Assembly: GCA_003541285.1 (NCBI GenBank)
Contig: DPMS01000631.1
Location: forward strand, 1-10,198
Reading direction: 5' to 3'
Origin: Actinomycetota bacterium
GTDB taxonomy: Bacteria > Actinomycetota > Actinomycetes > Streptosporangiales > Streptosporangiaceae
Length of the DNA stretch: 10,198 nucleotides
The notes under the pieces were generated by a model. It was not told the origin of the DNA and made no database searches. It was given only the letters and a program-made list of their open reading frames with translations. Both the position numbers and the translations under genes were made by a program. Of this stretch, positions 6,226 through 10,198 are shown piece by piece (the first letter of the stretch is position 1; each line of letters starts with the position of its first letter).

Positions 6226-7485
6226 ATGAGACCTCACGGCACCCGGTTCTTGGCTCTGACAGCCGTCTCCGCGATCGCGGCGATGGTCATCGCTGCCTGC
6301 AGCAGCGGCAGCAGTTCCACCTCCGGCAGCGGCAGCAGCAAGACGACTGTTGTCGTAGGCACCTCGCTTTCCCTCACTGGTGACTTCTCTGCCGACGGCC
6401 AGGCGTTCCAGCGTGGCTACCAGCTGTGGTTGCAGGACATTAACAAGAGTGGTGGGCTGCTCGGCCACCCGGTTCAGCTGAAGATCGTCAACGACAACAG
6501 CGACCCGGGCACGGTCACCACCAACTACACGCAGCTGATCGGCACCGATCACGTGAACTTCACGGTCGGCCCGTTCTCGTCGCTGCTCACCGCCCCGGCT
6601 GCGCAGGTGGCGGCGCGGTACCACTACGCCTTCATCGAGGGTGCCGGTGGTGCGCCGTCCGTGTTCGCGCTCAAGCTGCCCAACCTGTTCGCGGTCAGCC
6701 CACCGGTCGCCAACCAGCTGGTGCCGTTCGCGCAGTGGATCGCCTCGCTGCCAGCCAGCCAGCGGCCGAAGACCGCCGCTTACCCGATGGTGAACGACCC
6801 GTTCGCTGACCCGATGGTGCAGACCGCGCAGGCCATCATCCAGAAGGCCGGTGTCAGGACCGTCTACTCCAAGATCTTCCCGGCGGAGAACCCGGACTAC
6901 AAGGCCGGTGCGGACCAGATCGCCTCGCTGCACCCGGACCTGGTCCTGCTCGGCTCGGTGGACGTGCCGACCGTGCAGTCCTTCATGAACGCGTTCATGC
7001 AGCAGCACTACGCCCCGAAGATCCTCGGCGCCTCGGCAGGGCCTGACCAGGGCGCTGCGTTCCTGTCCGCGGTCGGCGGGTCCAAGAACGCCACCGGCAC
7101 CTTCGTGCCGAACGGCTGGTACCCCGGTTTCAACAACCCGATGAGCAAGGCGTTCGTGAGTTCCTACATCGCCAAGTACGGCGGTACGGCCTCGGAAATC
7201 AACTCCGATGCCGCCGAGGCTTACTCCGTCGGCCAGACGCTCGCGGCCGCGGTCAACGCGACCAAGAGCCTCGACAACGCGAAGATCATCAGCTACCTGC
7301 ACAGCGGCGTCACCGTCCAGACCGTGCAGGGCCCGGCCAAGTTCAACGCCATTGGCCAGAACACCGCTGCCTCGATCTTCATCTTCCAGTGGCAGAAGGG
7401 CGCGAACTTCGTGCAGGTGCTGCCGCCCACCGCGGCTGGCTCGGTAGCAGTCGTCAACCCGAAGCCCGCCTGGGGCCAGGGCTGA
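6226..7485 (+). CDS. LivK-type ABC transporter solute-binding lipoprotein, first copy
   Basis: A 419-residue extracytoplasmic binding protein of the branched-chain amino acid/amide (HAAT) type. A lipoprotein signal with lipobox VIAAC places the lipidated cysteine at C25, and a Ser/Gly linker (26-39) follows. The Peripla_BP_6-like fold begins at VVVGTSLSLTGDFSADGQA (42-60). NDNSDPG (89-95), GPFSSLLTAPAAQ (115-127), LLGSVDVPTV (241-250) and the DAAEAYSVGQ helix (328-337) mark the two lobes. ATG 6226 has an excellent Shine-Dalgarno, AAGGAGG, at 6213-6219. It lies 134 bp after the dehydrogenase with no clear terminator between, so it may share that transcript. It is closely similar along its whole length to the next gene, indicating tandem duplication. 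Ligand not predictable; the family binds amino acids, amides, aromatic acids and other small solutes. Confidence 0.92.
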   Translation: MRPHGTRFLALTAVSAIAAMVIAACSSGSSSTSGSGSSKTTVVVGTSLSLTGDFSADGQAFQRGYQLWLQDINKSGGLLGHPVQLKIVNDNSDPGTVTTNYTQLIGTDHVNFTVGPFSSLLTAPAAQVAARYHYAFIEGAGGAPSVFALKLPNLFAVSPPVANQLVPFAQWIASLPASQRPKTAAYPMVNDPFADPMVQTAQAIIQKAGVRTVYSKIFPAENPDYKAGADQIASLHPDLVLLGSVDVPTVQSFMNAFMQQHYAPKILGASAGPDQGAAFLSAVGGSKNATGTFVPNGWYPGFNNPMSKAFVSSYIAKYGGTASEINSDAAEAYSVGQTLAAAVNATKSLDNAKIISYLHSGVTVQTVQGPAKFNAIGQNTAASIFIFQWQKGANFVQVLPPTAAGSVAVVNPKPAWGQG

Positions 7486-7491
7486 TCTCCC

Positions 7492-7529
7492 GGTGTGCGG
7501 GGCGCGCGTCATCGCGCGCCCCGCACACC
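7492..7529 (+). other. Perfect 17-bp inverted repeat (mRNA hairpin) between the paralogous binding-protein genes
   Basis: The left arm GGTGTGCGGGGCGCGCG (7492-7508) and its exact reverse complement (7513-7529) are separated by the tetraloop TCAT. It begins six bases after the first binding-protein stop codon and ends 11 bases before the Shine-Dalgarno of the second. No T-run follows, so classical rho-independent termination is not supported. Such very stable hairpins between binding-protein and membrane-component genes commonly protect upstream mRNA from 3' decay or cause partial termination, raising expression of the upstream protein. Confidence 0.85.
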
Positions 7530-7555
7530 ACCTGGGTCTGAAAGGAGGAATGAAT

Positions 7556-8881
7556 ATGAGGCGCCCCCGCGCCAAGGCCGTGCGACTGGCGGCCGTTACC
7601 GTCCTGACCGCGGCGGCCGTCGCCGCCTGCAGCGCCACCGGCGCCACCGGCAACACCAGCGGCGGCGCTATCGCAGGTCCCACCGGCCCCCCGATCCTGG
7701 TGGGGATGTCACTGTCGCTGACCGGACCCTTCTCCGCCGACGGTCACGCGTGCCTGCGCGGCTACCAGCTGTGGCGCGACGATGTGAACAGTCACGGCGG
7801 CCTGCTGGGCCGCCCGGTCAAGCTGGTCTGGCTCAACGACAACAGCGACCCGGGCACCGCCTCGGCGGACTACCAGAAGCTCATCACCCAGTACCACGTA
7901 GACCTGCTGCTCGGGCCGTTCTCATCGCTGCTCACGGTCCCGGCCGGGCAGATGGCCAACCGGTACCACTATGCGTTCGTGGAAGGTTCCGGCGGCGCAC
8001 CCAAGGTGTTCGCTGCCAAGCTGCCCAACCTGTTCGGTGTGAGTGCGCCGGTCGAGCAGCAGATGGCGCCGTTCGCGAACTGGGTCGCCTCACTGCCGGC
8101 CGGCCAGCGGCCGAAGAACGCCGCTTACGTGATGGTGGACGACCCGTTCGCTGACCCCCCGGTGAACTTCGCCCACCAGATCCTGGTGAGGGCCGGGGTG
8201 GCCACCGTCTACGACAACTCCGGCCTGCCGGGGTCGACCGCCAAGCTCATCGAGCCGGACCCGAAGACCGGCATCGTGCCCCCGGCCCTGCTCACGGCCG
8301 CGGCGGACAAGATAGTGACCCTGCACCCGCAGATCGTCCTCATCGGCTCGGTGGACGTGCCAACGGTCTCGACGATCATCAACGAGTTCCGCAGGCAGCA
8401 CTGGAGCCCGCAGATGCTCATCGCCTCGTCCGGTCCCGACCAGGGCCAGACCTTCCTGAACTCGATCGGTACCCCCAACGCCGACGGGATCATGGTCCCG
8501 GACGGCTGGTACGGCGAGTACCCGGATGCGTACAGCCACGTGCTGGTGCAGGAGTACATCGCCAGGTACGGCGGCACCGCCTCCGACATCAACGCCGACG
8601 TGGCCGAGGCCTACTCGGCGGGCCAGGTGATGGCGGACGCGGTCGTCAACGCCGGCCTCAACCAGCAGCGGATCATTGGCTACCTGCACCGGCCCAGCAC
8701 AGTTCTGGACACCGTTCAGGGCCCGGCCAAGTTCAACAACGTGGGCATGAACACCCGGGCCGCCAGCTTCATCTTCCAGTGGCTGCCTGGCGCTCACTTC
8801 GTGCAGGTGCTGTCCAGCCAGCTGGGAACCAAGCCCGCACCCAACATGATCACCAGCAAGAAGATGTGGGCGACATTCTGA
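7556..8881 (+). CDS. LivK-type ABC transporter solute-binding lipoprotein, second copy
   Basis: This 441-residue paralogue of the preceding protein has the same motif order: lipobox VAAC with C25, LVGMSLSLTGPFSADG (48-63), NDNSDPG (94-100), GPFSSLLTVPAGQ (120-132), IGSVDVPTV (263-271) and the DVAEAYSAGQ helix (348-357). By eye more than half of residues match. The start at 7556 is chosen because AAAGGAGG (7541-7548) lies seven bases upstream. ATG 7550 is too close to it, and an in-frame upstream start at 7493 would lie inside the hairpin and bury the signal peptide. Relative to copy 1 it has about 16 extra residues around 220-248 (rich in Pro, Gly and Thr) just before the AADKI helix, an unpaired C66 near the first-lobe ligand region, and a basic C-terminus (ITSKKMWATF). 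These differences suggest the two proteins may bind different ligands for one shared permease. Confidence 0.92.
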   Translation: MRRPRAKAVRLAAVTVLTAAAVAACSATGATGNTSGGAIAGPTGPPILVGMSLSLTGPFSADGHACLRGYQLWRDDVNSHGGLLGRPVKLVWLNDNSDPGTASADYQKLITQYHVDLLLGPFSSLLTVPAGQMANRYHYAFVEGSGGAPKVFAAKLPNLFGVSAPVEQQMAPFANWVASLPAGQRPKNAAYVMVDDPFADPPVNFAHQILVRAGVATVYDNSGLPGSTAKLIEPDPKTGIVPPALLTAAADKIVTLHPQIVLIGSVDVPTVSTIINEFRRQHWSPQMLIASSGPDQGQTFLNSIGTPNADGIMVPDGWYGEYPDAYSHVLVQEYIARYGGTASDINADVAEAYSAGQVMADAVVNAGLNQQRIIGYLHRPSTVLDTVQGPAKFNNVGMNTRAASFIFQWLPGAHFVQVLSSQLGTKPAPNMITSKKMWATF

Positions 8882-8900
8882 TCGAGTCGTTTCTGGTCGA

Positions 8901-8930
8901 TCCGCTGGGCGCCACCACCTGCACAGCGGA
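8901..8930 (+). other. Possible hairpin ahead of livH-type gene
   Basis: TCCGCTG (8901-8907) and CAGCGGA (8924-8930) form a perfect 7-bp stem around a 16-nt loop in the 89-bp gap between the second binding-protein gene and the permease gene. No T-run follows. It is a candidate element for lowering permease expression relative to the binding proteins, but a stem of this size with a wide loop can occur by chance in GC-rich DNA. Confidence 0.3.
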
Positions 8931-8970
8931 GAAGGGCATAACAGCAAGGTGAACGGAGTATCGAACTGAC

Positions 8971-9852
8971 ATGGGATCACGGCTCTTCCAGGCCCTCGCC
9001 GACGGCGTCCTTGGTGGCGGCGTCTACGGCCTGATGGCGGTCGGGCTGACGCTGATATTCGGCGTGCTCGACATCATCAACATCGCGCAGGGCATCCTGG
9101 TCGTGCTCGGCTCCTACCTCAGCTATGTGCTCTGGGTCCACCTGCACATCGATGTGTTCCTCGGCCTGCTGTTCACCATCCCGGCGATGTTCGTCTTCGG
9201 GGTCACGGTCCAGTGGTTCTTCATCAGGCCACTGCGCGGCCGGGAACGAACCTCGATGTCGCTGCTGGCCAGCTATTCGGTGGCGATCATCATCGAGGGC
9301 GTGCTGTACCAGGTCTTCGGGTCCAACTACCAGTCGATCCAGACCAGCTACACCACCAGCACCATCAACGTGTTCGGGTACTACATCCCCTACATCTACC
9401 TCTACGGGTTCGGGCTCGCGGTGCTGTTCGTGGTGGCGGTCTACTACATGCTGTACCGCACCCAGTTCGGCCGCAGCGTGCGCGCCACCATGCAGGACCA
9501 GACGGCGGCCAGGCTGATCGGCATCGACGTGAACCGGGTGGCGGCGATCACGTTCGGGATCGGGGTGGCGGTCACCGCCGCCGGCGGCATGGTCTACGGC
9601 TCGATCAACTCCTTCAATCCCAACACCGGAGCCGACCTGATCTCCCGGCTGCTGGCCATCATCATCCTCGGCGGCATGGGCAGCATCGCCGGTGCGCTGG
9701 GGGCGGCAGTGATCATGATCACGCTGGAGTCCCTGGTGGACGTGTTCTGGAATCCCAACTGGTCGGTGGTTGTGTTCTACGTCGTGCTCGTGCTCGTGCT
9801 CACCTTCCGGCCGCAGGGCATCCTCGGGCGGAAAGAAGCGAGGGCCCAATGA
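8971..9852 (+). CDS. LivH-type ABC transporter permease
   Basis: This 293-residue integral membrane protein of the LivH/LivM permease family (BPD_transp_2) has about eight hydrophobic segments. It opens with the usual GLxxGGVYGLMAVGLTLIFGVL pattern (here about 12-33) and DIINIAQGILVVLGSYL (34-50). The cytoplasmic coupling segment FGRSVRATMQDQTAARLIGI (166-185) matches the region that contacts the ATPases. IILGGMGSIAGALGAA (231-246) is the most conserved LivH stretch, and the protein ends FRPQGILGRKE, as family members do. The Shine-Dalgarno is weak: GGAG at 8955-8958 is 12 bases from the ATG. Its TGA stop overlaps the ATG of the next gene (ATGA), so the two permeases are translationally coupled. 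It forms a heterodimeric channel with the LivM-type partner for the solute delivered by the lipoproteins. Confidence 0.95.
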   Translation: MGSRLFQALADGVLGGGVYGLMAVGLTLIFGVLDIINIAQGILVVLGSYLSYVLWVHLHIDVFLGLLFTIPAMFVFGVTVQWFFIRPLRGRERTSMSLLASYSVAIIIEGVLYQVFGSNYQSIQTSYTTSTINVFGYYIPYIYLYGFGLAVLFVVAVYYMLYRTQFGRSVRATMQDQTAARLIGIDVNRVAAITFGIGVAVTAAGGMVYGSINSFNPNTGADLISRLLAIIILGGMGSIAGALGAAVIMITLESLVDVFWNPNWSVVVFYVVLVLVLTFRPQGILGRKEARAQ

Positions 9853-10198
9853 GTTCCGTAGCCATCTGGCGGGCGGGCGTCACGGCGGCGCTGCTGGCGC
9901 TGGCCGCGGCCGTCCCGCTGACATCGAACGCGACGCTCGTGCACGTCGGCGTGTTCGTGCTGATGTACGTGGGCATGGCGGTCTCCTGGAATATCTTCTC
10001 CGGGTTCTCCGGGTACATCTCGCTCGGCTACGCCATCTTCTTCGGGTCCGGCCTGTACACCGTGGCGATATTCACCAAGCACCTGAACCTGGCTGGCTCG
10101 GTGGTGTTCGCGTTCCTCCCGGTCGGCGCGGTGGTAGCAGGCCTGATCGCGATTCCGGTCGGGCTGATCGCGCTGCGGGTGCGGCGGCACACCTTCGT
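9849..10198 (+). CDS. LivM-type ABC transporter permease (N-terminal part, cut by window end)
   Basis: ATG at 9849 overlaps the livH-type stop by four bases. The frame stays open for 116 codons to the right edge. It encodes a first membrane helix (VTAALLALAAAVPLT), a second (HVGVFVLMYVGMAVSWNIFS) and the family signature SGFSGYISLGYAIFFGSGLY, in which the GxxSLG turn is typical of LivM proteins. It ends in ALRVRRHTFV, matching the conserved LivM stretch 'LR.rG.yFa' that leads to the next helix. Full length would be about 300-350 residues. The expected partners, livG/livF-type ATPases, should lie just beyond the window. Confidence 0.9.
   Translation, partial: MSSVAIWRAGVTAALLALAAAVPLTSNATLVHVGVFVLMYVGMAVSWNIFSGFSGYISLGYAIFFGSGLYTVAIFTKHLNLAGSVVFAFLPVGAVVAGLIAIPVGLIALRVRRHTF

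Noticed and set aside
7493..7555. Upstream start for the second binding protein at 7493
   Set aside because: It would lie in the hairpin and place about 20 residues before the lipoprotein signal. The Shine-Dalgarno at 7541-7548 fits ATG 7556.
6202..7683. A 493-codon open frame on the minus strand opposite the first binding-protein gene
   Set aside because: It is antisense to a gene with a clear lipobox, ribosome site and family motifs. Its predicted protein is Arg/Gly/His/Val-rich and lacks domains; long antisense frames are expected in GC-rich codon-biased genes.
1..10198. CRISPR arrays, tRNA/rRNA genes, insertion sequences, phage or defence genes
   Set aside because: I saw no repeat-spacer pattern, RNA-gene signature, transposase or integrase motif on either strand.

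Overview
The window is high-GC DNA with strong G/C preference at third codon positions. It has actinobacterial-style proteins, short lipobox lipoproteins, a probable leaderless transcript and compact gene spacing. This fits an Actinomycetota chromosome; genus cannot be told from the sequence. There are eight coding features plus one gene relic, and no rRNA, tRNA, CRISPR array, insertion sequence or phage gene. No gene-free stretch exceeds 300 bp.

Left part (1-3793). A minus-strand glycoside hydrolase family 38 (alpha-mannosidase-like) gene fills 1-2360 and continues past the left edge. It diverges from a plus-strand winged-helix (ArsR/HTH_20-type) regulator that probably starts at 2463. The roughly 100 bp between them holds a promoter for the regulator and two adjacent near-palindromes of the form CTTTCGAAAG that flank its -10 box. 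Behind the regulator lie a 141-residue protein of unknown function and a 57-codon remnant that looks like the first and last pieces of an MFS transporter joined by a large internal deletion. The regulator may originally have controlled that lost exporter.

Right part (3794-10198). A LacI-family regulator is followed after 223 bp by a co-directional set: an NADP-type beta-hydroxyacid dehydrogenase family oxidoreductase, two tandem paralogous LivK-type lipoprotein solute-binding proteins, a LivH-type permease, and the start of a LivM-type permease cut by the right edge. The livG/livF-type ATPases would be expected just downstream. A perfect 17-bp hairpin separates the two binding-protein genes, and a weaker one precedes livH. 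Two related motifs containing ACGATTG lie 146 bp apart between the LacI gene and the dehydrogenase gene and are candidate LacI operators. A different palindrome lies upstream of the LacI gene itself.

How it may work together (inference): the LacI protein senses an imported solute or its metabolite and controls the uptake cassette together with a reductase/dehydrogenase acting on that compound. Although the transporter belongs to the branched-chain amino acid (HAAT) family, LacI control and the dehydrogenase subtype suggest a hydroxy acid, sugar acid or related compound rather than leucine, isoleucine or valine. Nothing here is a clearly new class of system. The most unusual points are the dual binding-protein uptake cassette with its hairpin, the candidate operators, and the collapsed MFS gene.
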